Assembly (NCBI RefSeq): GCF_003479605.1
Contig: NZ_QUHR01000010.1
Location: 46,098 to 110,097, forward strand
DNA: 64,000 nucleotides
Direction of reading: 5' to 3'
From: Roseburia sp. AF12-17LB
GTDB lineage: Bacteria > Bacillota > Clostridia > Lachnospirales > Lachnospiraceae
The position numbers and the translations under genes are program-made. The first letter of the stretch is position 1. Every line of letters starts with the position of its first letter. The notes under the pieces were generated by a model. That model saw nothing but the letters and a program-made list of their open reading frames with translations. It was not told where the DNA came from and ran no database searches. This document shows positions 8,301 to 16,970 of this stretch, one piece after another.

Positions 8301-9878
8301 TCCTTTTTCTTTTAATCCTGGATTCTCATAATCCAATACAAGGTATCTCTTTTCCATTGGTACGATTACAGGCTTCTCATGAACCGGATCTGAACCATCC
8401 ACATAATATAATACTTCATTCTCATCACCGCTTATTGTAAAAGAACGGTCTGCGGTATCAGAGCCGCCATCCCATCCCTGTGTTATGTCATAACGTGCCT
8501 TTAATCCTACTGTTTTTCCCACATTACTGCCGGCAACTGTAATGGTCTTTTTAAACCATGTCACATTATTTGCAGCATCATATTCTGTTTCATCAAAAAC
8601 ATATGATCCATTTAATCCGGCATTCCACATCCACATATCAACTTTTCCCAGGTCTGTGTCTGTTGATAAATCTTCATTGTAATAATACATTGTAAATGTA
8701 TGGTCTGGAACCGGTGCCTCCCAGCTGTCCGGTGCTGTTTTATATACGGTTGTATCACCTTTTGTTCCGGTAACCCAGAGCTCAGTACTTGTTGATGTTA
8801 CAGAGACATCAATATTATCCGTCTGTGCCCCACTGTTATTATTAAAAATGCAGCTGAAATTCTGTTTTACATCCTGTGTATATACTACATCATACCATCC
8901 GGAATGGTCAGCATTTTCTGAAATCTGTCCGCCCGGCCATTCTTTTCCAACACCTGCTCCTGTTGCAGAGGCATCTGCTCCCCACATATGATTGTAAATA
9001 GTACTTCCCATTCCTGATGCAAGATAATGAATGGTTGTTACATATTTCCAATCAGCAGGTTTTGTCTCTGACAAAGAACCATCAAACCAGTACTCTGCTT
9101 CTGCCTTTCCTTTTGTAGAAAGTGTTACTCCGTCTAACTGGTTTCCATGTCCATCATCATTTAAAATGAGATCATAATCTGTGCTGTTATCTAATGTCAG
9201 ATGCATTGTATACCAGCCTTCATGACCTTCTGCTGCAGTCATGGTTTTTCCCGGCCATTCACCTGCCGGCTTATTGGTCTCATGATATATATATGCAGCA
9301 ACATCATTGCCTAATGTGCTCTTATAATTAATTGTCAGATCACATTCTGTTGGTACAGACTCTGGAATCAATGTTTCATTCTTTGAAGAATCCTTATACC
9401 ACTGATATTTTCCCTTATCATCCAATAAACAATAAATGCTTGTATCAGAAGTAAAAGTCTTAATCTGCTCAATTGCAGCTCCTTCTGTCTTTATCTCCGG
9501 TGCAGCCTTCTCAGTAGAACCTGCATCAACAAACTGAAAACCTGTCCACTCACTGCTCTGTACATCTACATAATAGAGTCCAGAACTTTCCTCATATGCA
9601 AGCTTTGGTTTTTCCTGATCCCCCCATTGTGAAATGGCGGCATTTCCTGCGCCAGCGTTATCTACCGTAGCACCGGCAGCCCAGACATTGACAACCGGTG
9701 TATTCCATGTACTTGGTTTGTCCAGGTACAACCGGATTGTCGGGCTCGCAGCATATGCAGTGGTTGCACCACCGATTGCCGGAACCATGGTCACAATCAT
9801 GGCAAATGCAAGAACCATACTGAAGATTCTGCTTACAATACCATGTTTCTTGTGAAAGCGTTCTTTTAACTTTCTCAT
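5310..9878 (-). CDS. Cell-surface multidomain alpha-amylase (GH13) with KTGD-type C-terminal anchor
   Basis: A 1522-aa secreted enzyme predicted to cleave alpha-1,4 bonds of starch outside the cell. Residues 1-45 hold a long signal peptide. About 780 residues of beta-rich modules follow, including two similar starch-binding-like units (each with EWPG and HEGWY/HSGWY). The GH13 barrel runs from about 830 to 1250: DIVVNHAG, nucleophile D1016 in YFRVDTVKH, acid/base E1045 in MIGEYYG, and D1111 in SSHDEDG. A C-terminal beta domain leads to VKTGDNTP, a hydrophobic span and RRRKRV. The tail resembles a sortase signal but has no LPXTG. ATG 9878 is chosen because GGAG precedes it by 8 nt; an ATG 9 codons upstream has no ribosome site. 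The layout resembles cell-wall amylases of gut Lachnospiraceae such as Eubacterium rectale Amy13K (recalled, not searched). Confidence 0.92.
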   Translation of the reverse strand: MRKLKERFHKKHGIVSRIFSMVLAFAMIVTMVPAIGGATTAYAASPTIRLYLDKPSTWNTPVVNVWAAGATVDNAGAGNAAISQWGDQEKPKLAYEESSGLYYVDVQSSEWTGFQFVDAGSTEKAAPEIKTEGAAIEQIKTFTSDTSIYCLLDDKGKYQWYKDSSKNETLIPESVPTECDLTINYKSTLGNDVAAYIYHETNKPAGEWPGKTMTAAEGHEGWYTMHLTLDNSTDYDLILNDDGHGNQLDGVTLSTKGKAEAEYWFDGSLSETKPADWKYVTTIHYLASGMGSTIYNHMWGADASATGAGVGKEWPGGQISENADHSGWYDVVYTQDVKQNFSCIFNNNSGAQTDNIDVSVTSTSTELWVTGTKGDTTVYKTAPDSWEAPVPDHTFTMYYYNEDLSTDTDLGKVDMWMWNAGLNGSYVFDETEYDAANNVTWFKKTITVAGSNVGKTVGLKARYDITQGWDGGSDTADRSFTISGDENEVLYYVDGSDPVHEKPVIVPMEKRYLVLDYENPGLKEKGITPQFYTWSSGYASALTDFTYVGGDKWTITIPAKPSCTKVDFCIALDSTVDPWIKDGGDHSVTFPSDQKVIYASMKAGSEPEIAMPYNVGYEVDAEKQQVSYYYRDDAAFVDGTLKDMTVAVDVNGTEYPMTYNDTTKRFEYVKSGLTDGKTHYRYKANGTYVVDAFNSNSEEYKKADYSYFEYYKLNATVTAEVMNKSFNYNENDVVKFKVEQDSSDTKTLEVASASIDVSSLGGSNAMPIEPELQAVTISATTDTTLGIKTLPITVTDQYGNKFSTTVDVEITDRVKENKNDFDWDESVVYFMVTDRFFDGNESNNTASGADTYGDNPGLYHGGDFAGVTAKLDYLQDLGVNTIWITPIVENVKGVAVTDEGSEDVPYNAAYHGYWASDFTKLNPTLGTTEEFETMISEAHNRGMRIMVDIVVNHAGYGTESTFADMLRDKSVSEGDIKSWQSGLPDFATEKADVRAKLVEWQTSWMKDYGVDYFRVDTVKHVDSTTWAALKNSTTEVNPSFKMIGEYYGAGYASNGSTLGTGQMDADLDFDFNDQATSFVSGNISSVESFLSSRNTALNNAYMTGQFLSSHDEDGFKASLMNGKGYTEDEATSAALVAATLQLTAKGIPVIYYGEEVGLSGLNNYPYQTNRYDMDFSLATEDNVTYQHYKNLLSIRNAYTDVFARGSRKVVASSDEEGYDVVSRSYGGTTLYVGMNIKDTAKEVKVPVNAYAGNTVVNLYDGKTYTVSSDKTVTVTIPAAKDGGTVVLRADKKINLDITVPGKDFQEVIDTIDAVGDTAKINVTMPDTTKVPAEVFNGMIGKDITITFKLSDNVSWIVNGKNIVSKLKDAIDLGVTVGKSSIPADKIKALAGDNKTIELSLAHDGAFGFDATLRVNVGAENSGKYANLYYYNEKTGALEYVQAVKVNADGTVDFKFSHASEYVIVLSNTDMKPAASTTPNATPVVTAEKQVKTGDNTPIACMVVLLFVAGAAVVVLYRRRKRV

Positions 9879-9916
9879 CTTTCCCTCTCCTTTTCGTCGT
9901 TTCATTTTATACTTTC

Positions 9917-9973
9917 CTGCGATTACGTTTTCCCTCTGAATACGTTTTCGCAGTTTTTCGATAATTAATTATA
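9917..9973 (-). promoter_or_regulatory. Amylase promoter region with LacI-like palindrome
   Basis: A -10 TATAAT lies at 9968-9973 on the minus strand with only a weak -35. Just downstream, 9917-9953 forms an imperfect inverted repeat: CTGCGATTACGT and ACGTTTTCGCAG, with 13 bp between. The half-sites resemble LacI/MalR or cre operators (GAAAACGT). A regulator bound here would block early elongation. The regulator is unknown. Confidence 0.45.
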
Positions 9974-10104
9974 TTCTAATTTTTTTACTTTCGCTATCCG
10001 CAAATAAACTAAAAAAGAAATTCTTTTTTGTGCATTTTAACTAATTTCTGTCTTGAAGTGCATTTTTACAATTCATTTTATACAATTTTCGCATGATGTT
10101 TTTT

Positions 10105-10137
10105 TCGAAAAAAGGACAGCACCGATTGGTACTGTCC
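10105..10137 (-). terminator. Intrinsic terminator after the PucR-like regulator gene
   Basis: On the minus strand GGACAGTACC and GGTGCTGTCC form a 10-bp stem (one G-T pair) around a 4-nt loop, followed by six T residues. It lies about 50 bp past the regulator stop. Confidence 0.85.
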
Positions 10138-10185
10138 CCTACAATTTACATAATTGAATTTTCATGATTCTGCAAAATAAGGCAG

Positions 10186-11256
10186 CTAATTCTGGTAATC
10201 CATATGCGCAATGACCATCATAGCAATCTTAAAAGTCATGGCATCCTCGAATTTGCGGATATCAAGTCCAATCATCTTTTCCAGACGTTCTAAACGGTAT
10301 ACCAGCGTATTCCGGTGGATGTACAGCTGCCTTGCTGTTTCTGAAATATTCAGGCTGTTCTCAAAAAATTTCTGGATTGTCACCATCGTTTCATCATCTA
10401 AATCAATATTCCGCTCACCAAAAATCTCTTTGATAAACATTTCGCAAAGGCTCATCGGAAGCTGGTAAATCAGTCTGCCGATGCCAAGCTTTCCGTAGGA
10501 AATGGTTTCCTCTTCTACATTAAAGATTCTTCCTACTTCCAGTGCCATCTTGGCTTCCTGATAAGATTTCGCAATATCCTGCAGGGTATTTACCGTATTG
10601 CCATAACCCACACGGACACGCACCATCGCTTCTGCATGCAGATTGTCTACAATTGTTTTCGCCAGATTCAGTGCTTCCTCTTCTGTTTTCAAATCTGTTG
10701 CATCCTTAATCAGGATAATGTTCTGCTCGTCTAACTCTGTCACAAAATCCCGGTTGCGGTCTGCAAAAAGATTCTTCACCATTTCTACAATAACAGAATC
10801 TTTTCTGCCATCCACTTCTATGACATAAACCAGACGCTTTGCCTGCTCAATATGCAGCTTCTTTGCTTTATTATACATATCTACAACCAGCATATTTCCA
10901 AGAAGGATATTCTGCATAAAATTGTTCTTATCCGACTGTTCCCGGTTAGAGGCAATCAGATTTCGAATCTGGCATACTGCAAGTCTTCCCACCATATATG
11001 CTTCATCATTAGTGGAGCGTGCCAGAAGAATATATTCCACTTCCTGTTCAGCAATTACTTTAAAGAAATGAAAGCCCGACAGCATCTGGCTTTCTGCCAT
11101 GGATGCTGCAAAATTCACAACCTCTGCACGCATATCTGTCTCAATCTGAAATGTTGCTGCAACCTGCTTCCCGTTTTCGTCATAAAGGGCAAGTCCGATT
11201 TTGGATATATCACTGATTTCTTCTAATGTTGTCTGTAGCTTATGATTTGAAAGCAT
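10186..11256 (-). CDS. PucR/CdaR-type helix-turn-helix transcriptional regulator
   Basis: A 356-aa predicted cytoplasmic regulator. The N-terminal part looks like a small sensory domain (ISKIGLALYDENGKQVAAT). A central degenerate GGDEF-like region (VRVRVGYGNTVNTLQDIAKSYQEAKMALEVG) follows. The C-terminal helix-turn-helix is ARQLYIHRNTLVYRLERLEKMIGLD. This order is that of CdaR/PucR activators. ATG 11256 is preferred (AAGGAG 8 nt upstream) over a GTG three codons earlier that overlaps the ribosome site. It lies between the surface amylase and msmK, so regulation of polysaccharide or sugar use is plausible but inferred; the effector is unknown. Confidence 0.8.
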   Translation of the reverse strand: MLSNHKLQTTLEEISDISKIGLALYDENGKQVAATFQIETDMRAEVVNFAASMAESQMLSGFHFFKVIAEQEVEYILLARSTNDEAYMVGRLAVCQIRNLIASNREQSDKNNFMQNILLGNMLVVDMYNKAKKLHIEQAKRLVYVIEVDGRKDSVIVEMVKNLFADRNRDFVTELDEQNIILIKDATDLKTEEEALNLAKTIVDNLHAEAMVRVRVGYGNTVNTLQDIAKSYQEAKMALEVGRIFNVEEETISYGKLGIGRLIYQLPMSLCEMFIKEIFGERNIDLDDETMVTIQKFFENSLNISETARQLYIHRNTLVYRLERLEKMIGLDIRKFEDAMTFKIAMMVIAHMDYQN

Positions 11257-11312
11257 TCTGCGCACTCCTTACTTATATATAATGTGAGAAAAGACTTTTA
11301 CTGATGAACAAA

Positions 11313-11437
11313 GAATGTGCCTTGGCACATTCTCGCGCCTGCGGCGGTCGCTTGCGACATCTACCTTATACGCCGCAGTGTGCATCCTCGCGGAGCATGT
11401 TTTACTTTACAGGAAAGCAATTTCCTGTAAAGTAAAA
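11313..11437. repeat. Composite palindromic intergenic repeat (copy A)
   Basis: Three nested palindromes sit between convergent signals: GAATGTGCC/GGCACATTC (11313-11332), CTGCGGCG/CGCCGCAG (11339-11378) and a 16-bp perfect hairpin TTTACTTTACAGGAAA/TTTCCTGTAAAGTAAA around GCAA (11401-11436). The last hairpin and the preceding CTCGCGGAGC recur at 21672-21726. I see no ORF; it looks like a REP/MITE-like dispersed element. Confidence 0.65.
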
Positions 11438-11464
11438 AACCCGGATGCATATAGCACCCGGGTT
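11432..11464 (-). terminator. Intrinsic terminator after msmK
   Basis: On the minus strand AACCCGGGTGC and GCATCCGGGTT pair over 11 positions (one G-T) around TATAT and are followed by a run of T residues. It ends the msmK transcript 32 bp after the stop codon. Confidence 0.85.
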
Positions 11465-11495
11465 ATTGCACTATATTCAGTTCGATTGTACCGAA

Positions 11496-12608
11496 TTAGT
11501 TCGTAATTGTCAATTCAGTCTCTTTGTCGAATACATGAACCTTCTCAGGATCAATAGCAAGTTTGATGTGGTCACCTAAACGAGCCGGTGTTCTGGAATC
11601 AACTTTAGCTGTCATCTGAGCTCCTGCTGCTTCGAAGTATAATAATACTTCAGAACCAAGTAACTCATATCCGGTTACATCTGTCTCAATGATGCTGTCT
11701 TTGAAGGTTTCAATTGTAATCTGGGAATCATCGATATCTTCTGGTCTGACACCCATAACAACTGTTTTTCCGTTGTAGTTGCCTTCGATTAATTTCTTAG
11801 CTTTTGCTGGTGGTAATACAACAGTTGTATTGTCAAATGTAAGGGAAACTTTCTCTCCTTCAATATTACATTTAGCATCTACGAAGTTCATCTGTGGGGA
11901 TCCGATGAATCCAGCTACAAATAAGTTATCTGGCTCATTGTATAATTTCTGTGGAGAATCAACCTGCATGATAACACCATCTTTTAATACAACGATTCTG
12001 GTTCCTAATGTCATAGCCTCTGTCTGGTCATGTGTTACATAGATGATTGTAGCACCTAATCTATGATGCAGAGCAGAAATCTCAGAACGCATCTGTACTC
12101 TTAATTTTGCATCCAGGTTGGATAACGGCTCGTCCATAAGGAATACCTTAGGATTACGAACAATTGCACGACCCATAGCAACACGCTGTCTCTGTCCACC
12201 GGAAAGAGCCTTTGGTTTACGGTCTAATAATTTTTCAAGGTCAAGAATCTTAGCTGCTTCTTCAACTTTTCTCTTAATTTCATCCTTCGGAACTTTTCTT
12301 AATTTTAATCCGAATGCCATATTGTCAAATACAGTCATATGTGGATACAGAGCGTAGTTCTGGAATACCATTGCGATATCTCTGTCTTTTGGTTCTACGT
12401 CGTTAACGAGTTTTCCGTCGATGTATAATTCTCCGGAAGAAATCTCCTCAAGACCTGCAATCATACGAAGTGTAGTAGATTTACCACATCCAGATGGTCC
12501 TACGAAGATGATGAATTCCTTATCTTCTACTTCAAGGTTGAAATCCTTAACAGCTTCAAAGCCGTTTGGATAAACTTTACAAATGTTTTTTAATGATAAA
12601 CTTGCCAT
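11496..12608 (-). CDS. msmK: Sugar ABC transporter ATPase, MsmK/UgpC/MalK family
   Basis: A 370-aa ATPase that powers carbohydrate ABC importers. The N-terminal domain has Walker A GPSGCGKST at residues 37-45, Q-loop VFQNYALYPHM, signature LSGGQRQRVAMGRAI and Walker B VFLMDEPLSNLD. The C-terminal 130 residues form the TOBE/regulatory domain that separates this family from drug exporters. No permease or binding-protein genes are adjacent. In Firmicutes such orphan ATPases commonly serve several sugar importers encoded elsewhere (family knowledge), which fits the nearby amylase. AGGAGG precedes the ATG. Confidence 0.93.
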   Translation of the reverse strand: MASLSLKNICKVYPNGFEAVKDFNLEVEDKEFIIFVGPSGCGKSTTLRMIAGLEEISSGELYIDGKLVNDVEPKDRDIAMVFQNYALYPHMTVFDNMAFGLKLRKVPKDEIKRKVEEAAKILDLEKLLDRKPKALSGGQRQRVAMGRAIVRNPKVFLMDEPLSNLDAKLRVQMRSEISALHHRLGATIIYVTHDQTEAMTLGTRIVVLKDGVIMQVDSPQKLYNEPDNLFVAGFIGSPQMNFVDAKCNIEGEKVSLTFDNTTVVLPPAKAKKLIEGNYNGKTVVMGVRPEDIDDSQITIETFKDSIIETDVTGYELLGSEVLLYFEAAGAQMTAKVDSRTPARLGDHIKLAIDPEKVHVFDKETELTITN

Positions 12609-12764
12609 TGGTTTAACCTCCTAATGTTTTGTTCGTTTTTAACTGTCCTTATCATACAGGATATTGCGCACTTTGGCTATGCGAGGATTCCACAAAGATT
12701 TTTCTTTTTTTTGTATGTTCTGACTGATATTCTGTGCATTTTTTTATCTCTTCGTCAGAGTGAC

Positions 12765-12812
12765 GAAAACCCATCTCTTTCTTGTACAATCCGACGAAAG
12801 AAATGGGTTTTC
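12765..12812. terminator. Inverted repeat between the PRTase-like gene and msmK (probable terminator)
   Basis: GAAAACCCATCTCTTTC (12765-12781) and GAAAGAAATGGGTTTTC (12796-12812) pair over 17 positions with one mismatch. The position, 26 bp past the minus-strand stop at 12838, fits a terminator with a short T-run inside the arm. A small palindrome TTCGTCA-GAG-TGACGAA (12751-12767) overlaps its left edge. Confidence 0.6.
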
Positions 12813-12837
12813 ACTTTAGAAAATGTTTATCTTTTCT

Positions 12838-13479
12838 TTATAATTTAGAGTATCCGTAACCATTTACCATGGCCTCTAACTTCATGCCTTTTGCACAATA
12901 CGGACAGTCATGCTGCTCATATGCCTGATAGCCCGGTACATCTTTCTCGGTAAAGAGACTTTCTACTCTGTGACCGTCTACTTCCTTAACAGTGGAGAAG
13001 ATTGCTACTACATCTTCAATAATTCCACCGTAATACCGGATGCACTCTAAGCATCTTCTGATTGTCTCACCGGTTGTTGTTGTATCCAGCAAAAGCACGA
13101 TATGTTTTCCGGTAATCATATTTTTGGTATTATCACGGAAAATCATCTGACCGCTGCTGTTCATCTCCGGAGAAATAACATAAATAGTCTCATGCAGATT
13201 GGTTGACATAAAATCTCCCTGTTCAAAACGCTCTGCTAAAAATCCGCCAATCATTTCTGTTCTGTCCATACATACAACGGTATCTACATAGGATGGATTA
13301 CCGGTCTTCTGGTAAAGCACTTTTGCAGCTTCTTTTGCCTCTTTCACGCGGGCTTTCATACTGGTTACATCAATATAGTAATTGATGTGCGAATGACTGG
13401 TGGCAAAATGCCCCGGTATTGCATGTAATGCAAGATTGTTGTTTTCCTTTGAATAAAATTTGACCATACGTTCTTCCAT
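12838..13479 (-). CDS. Phosphoribosyltransferase-like protein
   Basis: A 213-aa cytoplasmic protein with a type I PRTase core. The PRPP-binding motif near residues 132-147 reads IVLLLDTTTTGETIRR, where typical members have two acidic residues before TTG. It resembles orotate phosphoribosyltransferases but has an unusual N-terminus (ALHAIPGHFATSHSHINYYIDV) and a C-terminal CPYC motif (HDCPYCAKGMKLEAMVNG) that may bind metal. The base substrate is unclear and a regulatory or nucleotide-salvage role is possible. GGGGG lies about 9 nt before the ATG. The dut gene lies 24 bp upstream on the same strand, suggesting a nucleotide-metabolism pair. Confidence 0.7.
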   Translation of the reverse strand: MEERMVKFYSKENNNLALHAIPGHFATSHSHINYYIDVTSMKARVKEAKEAAKVLYQKTGNPSYVDTVVCMDRTEMIGGFLAERFEQGDFMSTNLHETIYVISPEMNSSGQMIFRDNTKNMITGKHIVLLLDTTTTGETIRRCLECIRYYGGIIEDVVAIFSTVKEVDGHRVESLFTEKDVPGYQAYEQHDCPYCAKGMKLEAMVNGYGYSKL

Positions 13480-13503
13480 TTGATTTACCCCCTGTTTGAT
13501 AAT

Positions 13504-13938
13504 TTACTGGATTCCGGTACTTCCGAAACCACCTCTGTCCTGGTTGCCCAGACTTTCTACTTCTTCAAAATGAATCTGCGGCTGATTCTCTACAATACGG
13601 AACTGTGCGATACGGTCATTAACATGAATCACGGTATCACGCATTGCAATTGCAGGCAGTCTCCACATATCATTGTCTCCACAGTAGGAACCGTCTACGA
13701 TTCCGCAGCTGTTTGCCTGGATAATTCCGAAATTCTTATAAGTAGAACTTCTTGGCATAATGTGTGCTTCATATCCCTTTGGCAGCTCCATTGCCACACC
13801 AAGAGGAATCAGTTTAAATTCTCCTGCTTTCATTTCGACTTCTTCGGATGCACGAAGATCAATCCAGTCGGATTTGCCATCGATATATGTAAGCTTTTCG
13901 ATTTTATCTGTAAAATATTTGATACGAATCTTTTCCAT
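13504..13938 (-). CDS. dut: Deoxyuridine 5'-triphosphate nucleotidohydrolase (dUTPase)
   Basis: A 144-aa trimeric-type dUTPase that hydrolyses dUTP to dUMP, keeping uracil out of DNA and feeding thymidylate synthesis. All five motifs are visible: IDLRAS, MPRSST, the [15 protein letters not shown] stretch, NDRIAQF and the C-terminal P-loop-like RGGFGSTG. I chose ATG 13938 (AAGGAG about 11 nt upstream) because the family begins near MEKIRIKYF; a longer frame to 13983 would overlap gpsA. It sits between gpsA and the PRTase-like gene. Confidence 0.93.
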   Translation of the reverse strand: MEKIRIKYFTDKIEKLTYIDGKSDWIDLRASEEVEMKAGEFKLIPLGVAMELPKGYEAHIMPRSSTYKNFGIIQANSCGIVDGSYCGDNDMWRLPAIAMRDTVIHVNDRIAQFRIVENQPQIHFEEVESLGNQDRGGFGSTGIQ

Positions 13939-13960
13939 TCTGCTAAAAACTCCTTTTCTC

Positions 13961-14971
13961 CTACTGCCATTCCAGGTCGTCATGCTCTACCTTTTTATCT
14001 CTGAGCATCAGTTCTTTTACTGCATCTTTCGCAGGTTTATTTTCAAACAATACTTCATTGACCTGTTCAATAATCGGCATATCTACATGATATTTCTTCG
14101 CTAAAGCAATTGCTGCTTTGGCAGAATAGACACCCTCAACTACCATCTTTACTTCATCCATTGCCTGCTGCATGGTATATCCCTGTCCCATCAGATATCC
14201 GGCACGACGGTTTCTACTGTGCTTGCTGGCACAGGTTACGATTAAATCACCCATTCCGGTCAGTCCGCTTAAGGTCTCATATTTTGCTCCCATGGCAATA
14301 GCAAGTCTTCCCATCTCGGATATTCCCCGGGTAATGAGTGCTGCTTTGGTATTATCTCCATAGCCAAGCCCATCCGCCATTCCGGCTGCCAATGCAATGA
14401 CATTTTTTAAAGATGCGCCCAGTTCCATGCCAAGTACATCCGGGCTGGTATAAACTCGTAATACTTCACTCATAAAGGTGTTCTGAACCAGTTCTGCTGT
14501 GGCACGCTTCTTTGCTCCTGCTACCAGGCTGGTCGGAATTTCTTTTCCTACTTCTTCCGCATGGCTTGGTCCACATAAAACCGCCACCTCACATTGTGGA
14601 ATCTCTTCCATAATGATTTCAGATAAAGTCATTAACGTATTCTCTTCAATTCCCTTTGCCACGCTGACAATAAGCTGTCCCTCTGCTACGAACGGGCTCA
14701 TTGCTTTTGCTGTGCTTCTGGTAAATGGAGAAGGCACTGCTAAGACGAGCATGTCTTTTCCCCCGATTGCTTCTTTTAAATCTGTTGTGAACATAATATC
14801 ATCCGGTAAAATAACGCCCGGAAGTTTTTCTGCCTGCTCATGCTTTTCCTTTAACATTTCAATTTCCGGTGCAAGTGCAGACCAGATTGTAATCTTATGA
14901 CCGTTTTTATGTAATACCACCGATAAAGCAGTTCCCCAGCTTCCGGCTCCAATGATACTGATATCAGACAT
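13961..14971 (-). CDS. gpsA: NAD(P)H-dependent glycerol-3-phosphate dehydrogenase
   Basis: A 336-aa cytoplasmic enzyme reducing dihydroxyacetone phosphate to sn-glycerol 3-phosphate for phospholipid synthesis. The Rossmann motif [10 protein letters not shown] starts at residue 7, the catalytic-lysine region is [11 protein letters not shown], and the substrate region is [12 protein letters not shown]. The length is that of bacterial GpsA. It lies 15 bp downstream of plsY, which uses its product as acyl acceptor, in the order der-plsY-gpsA that is common in Firmicutes. Confidence 0.96.
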   Translation of the reverse strand: MSDISIIGAGSWGTALSVVLHKNGHKITIWSALAPEIEMLKEKHEQAEKLPGVILPDDIMFTTDLKEAIGGKDMLVLAVPSPFTRSTAKAMSPFVAEGQLIVSVAKGIEENTLMTLSEIIMEEIPQCEVAVLCGPSHAEEVGKEIPTSLVAGAKKRATAELVQNTFMSEVLRVYTSPDVLGMELGASLKNVIALAAGMADGLGYGDNTKAALITRGISEMGRLAIAMGAKYETLSGLTGMGDLIVTCASKHSRNRRAGYLMGQGYTMQQAMDEVKMVVEGVYSAKAAIALAKKYHVDMPIIEQVNEVLFENKPAKDAVKELMLRDKKVEHDDLEWQ

Positions 14972-14986
14972 TTGTTTTTTCCTTTC

Positions 14987-15643
14987 CTATGCTTCCTGCT
15001 TCTTTGAATGAAAACTGAATTTGTTCTCGGTTCCCTTAAGAAGTCTTCCGATGTTGGCATGATGTAAAATGATTGCCAGTCCCGCCACAAAACCGAATAC
15101 AATATACACCTCCATCAGATACTGCTCCGGTACGGAAAGCAGTCCCATCTGGCCAAATACGATAATCTGTATTTCAAGACTGATTACACCAAGTATGGAA
15201 CCCAAGGAAACATACCGTGTGATTGCTACCACGAGAATAAAAATTCCAAGGCTTATTGGCACTGCCAGCGGACAGAAGCCAATCAGAAGACCACCGGTAC
15301 AGGCAATTCCCTTTCCGCCTTTAAATTTCATATAAGCCGGAAAATCGTGACCTAAGATGCAGCCCACACCAGCATAAAGCTCTAAGACTTTCACACTGTC
15401 CGGATAACGGTTCCGGAAAATGAGCCATACAATGACCATTGCCATAAATACCTTGCACACATCACCAATCAGGGTAAGAATGCCTGCCTTCACGCCGAGG
15501 TTACGCATGGTGTTGGTAGTTCCTACATTTCCACTGCCCACCTTACGTAAATCCACATTTTCTTTTTTTCCATATAAGAAGCCGGATAAAAACATACCGC
15601 ATAAATATCCGATTCCCACTGATATTACACGTCCAAATAACAT
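14987..15643 (-). CDS. plsY: Glycerol-3-phosphate acyltransferase PlsY
   Basis: A 218-aa integral membrane enzyme that transfers acyl from acyl-phosphate to glycerol 3-phosphate, the first step of phosphatidic acid synthesis in Gram-positives. Family motifs are visible: KVGSGNVGTTNTMRNLG near residue 35, KFKGGKGIACTGG near residue 105, and a late HHANIGRLLKGTENK motif. Hydrophobic segments fit several membrane spans. It is packed between der (4 bp gap) and gpsA (15 bp gap). Confidence 0.95.
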   Translation of the reverse strand: MLFGRVISVGIGYLCGMFLSGFLYGKKENVDLRKVGSGNVGTTNTMRNLGVKAGILTLIGDVCKVFMAMVIVWLIFRNRYPDSVKVLELYAGVGCILGHDFPAYMKFKGGKGIACTGGLLIGFCPLAVPISLGIFILVVAITRYVSLGSILGVISLEIQIIVFGQMGLLSVPEQYLMEVYIVFGFVAGLAIILHHANIGRLLKGTENKFSFHSKKQEA

Positions 15644-15647
15644 TTTA

Positions 15648-16970
15648 TTAGTCTTCCTTTCTTTCCCTTATAATGAATTTCAGGGAAGTACCCTTAAAGC
15701 CAAACGCTTCCCGAATCTTATTTTCCAGATATCTTGTATAGGAAAAATGCATCAGGTTCTTGTCATTTACAAAGATAACAAAAGTTGGCGGTTTTACCGC
15801 TGCCTGTGTAATATAATATAATTTTAAGCGTTTTCCCTTATCGGTCGGCGGCTGCTGCATGGCAACTGCCTCTGCCATAATCTCATTTAATACACCGGTT
15901 GCCACACGCATGCTGTTATTTTCAAGCACTACATCAATGGTCTCAAAAATCCTGCCGGTACGCTGTCCGGTCTTGGCTGAAATAAATAAAATCTCTGCAT
16001 ATGGCATGAAGCTTAAAATCTGACGAATTTTCTCTGTATGCTTGTAAATGGTCTTATCATCCTTTTCAATGGCATCCCATTTATTCACTGCAATGATAAT
16101 TCCTTTGCCTCTTTCATGGGCAATTCCAGCAATCTTGGCATCCTGCTCCGTTACGCCTTCTGTAGCATCAATTACAATAATGACCACATCTGCACGTTCC
16201 ACTGCTGTTACTGCCCGGATGATACTGTAACGTTCTAATTCTTCTTTAATCTTATTCTTTCTCCGGAGTCCTGCCGTATCAATAAATACATATTCTCTGC
16301 CATTATATTTTATATCGGTATCAATGGCATCTCTTGTAGTTCCGGCAATATCAGAAACAATCACACGGTTTTCACCGGTCAGCTTGTTAATCAGTGATGA
16401 CTTACCTACGTTCGGCTTACCTACGATGGCAATACGCGGTCTGTCATCTTCTGCTTCTTCTAACATTTCCTGGGTAAAGTGCTTTGCCACTTCATCCAGT
16501 AAATCACCGATTCCAAGTCTGGATGCTGCTGATACCGGAACCGGGTCACCAATTCCAAGATTATAAAATTCATAAACATCCGGCATATATTTCTTAAAAT
16601 CATCTACTTTATTTACTGCAAGAATAACCGGTTTCCTGGAACGGCGCAGCATATCCGCTACTTTCTGGTCTGCATCTACAAGCCCCTGTCTTACATCCGT
16701 AATAAAAATAATGACATCTGCGGTATCAATGGCTATCTGTGCCTGCTCCCGCATCTGGGATAAAATAATATCTCCGCTGTCCGGCTCAATACCGCCGGTA
16801 TCAATTAAGGTAAAGTTATAGTCAAGCCAGGATACTTCGGCATATATACGGTCACGGGTTACCCCCGGTGTATCCTGTACGATAGAAATTCTTTCACCTG
16901 CCAACACGTTAAAAAGTGTTGATTTTCCTACGTTTGGTCTGCCTACAATAGCTACTACTGGTTTACTCAT
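15648..16970 (-). CDS. der: Ribosome biogenesis GTPase Der (EngA)
   Basis: A 440-aa protein with two tandem GTPase domains and a C-terminal KH-like domain, needed for 50S subunit assembly. G1 motifs are GRPNVGKST near the N-terminus and GKPNVGKSS near residue 185; G3 motifs DTPG/DTGG and DTAG and NKVD/NKWD motifs are present. The KH-like end runs [23 protein letters not shown] 16970 has AAGGAG 6 nt upstream and overlaps the DUF512 gene end by 8 bp, indicating translational coupling. Confidence 0.96.
   Translation of the reverse strand: MSKPVVAIVGRPNVGKSTLFNVLAGERISIVQDTPGVTRDRIYAEVSWLDYNFTLIDTGGIEPDSGDIILSQMREQAQIAIDTADVIIFITDVRQGLVDADQKVADMLRRSRKPVILAVNKVDDFKKYMPDVYEFYNLGIGDPVPVSAASRLGIGDLLDEVAKHFTQEMLEEAEDDRPRIAIVGKPNVGKSSLINKLTGENRVIVSDIAGTTRDAIDTDIKYNGREYVFIDTAGLRRKNKIKEELERYSIIRAVTAVERADVVIIVIDATEGVTEQDAKIAGIAHERGKGIIIAVNKWDAIEKDDKTIYKHTEKIRQILSFMPYAEILFISAKTGQRTGRIFETIDVVLENNSMRVATGVLNEIMAEAVAMQQPPTDKGKRLKLYYITQAAVKPPTFVIFVNDKNLMHFSYTRYLENKIREAFGFKGTSLKFIIRERKED

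Noticed and set aside
11257..11312. Promoter for the PucR-like regulator gene in the short AT-rich leader.
   Set aside because: A TATATA-like box exists but I find no -35 at proper spacing; start of transcription remains unknown.
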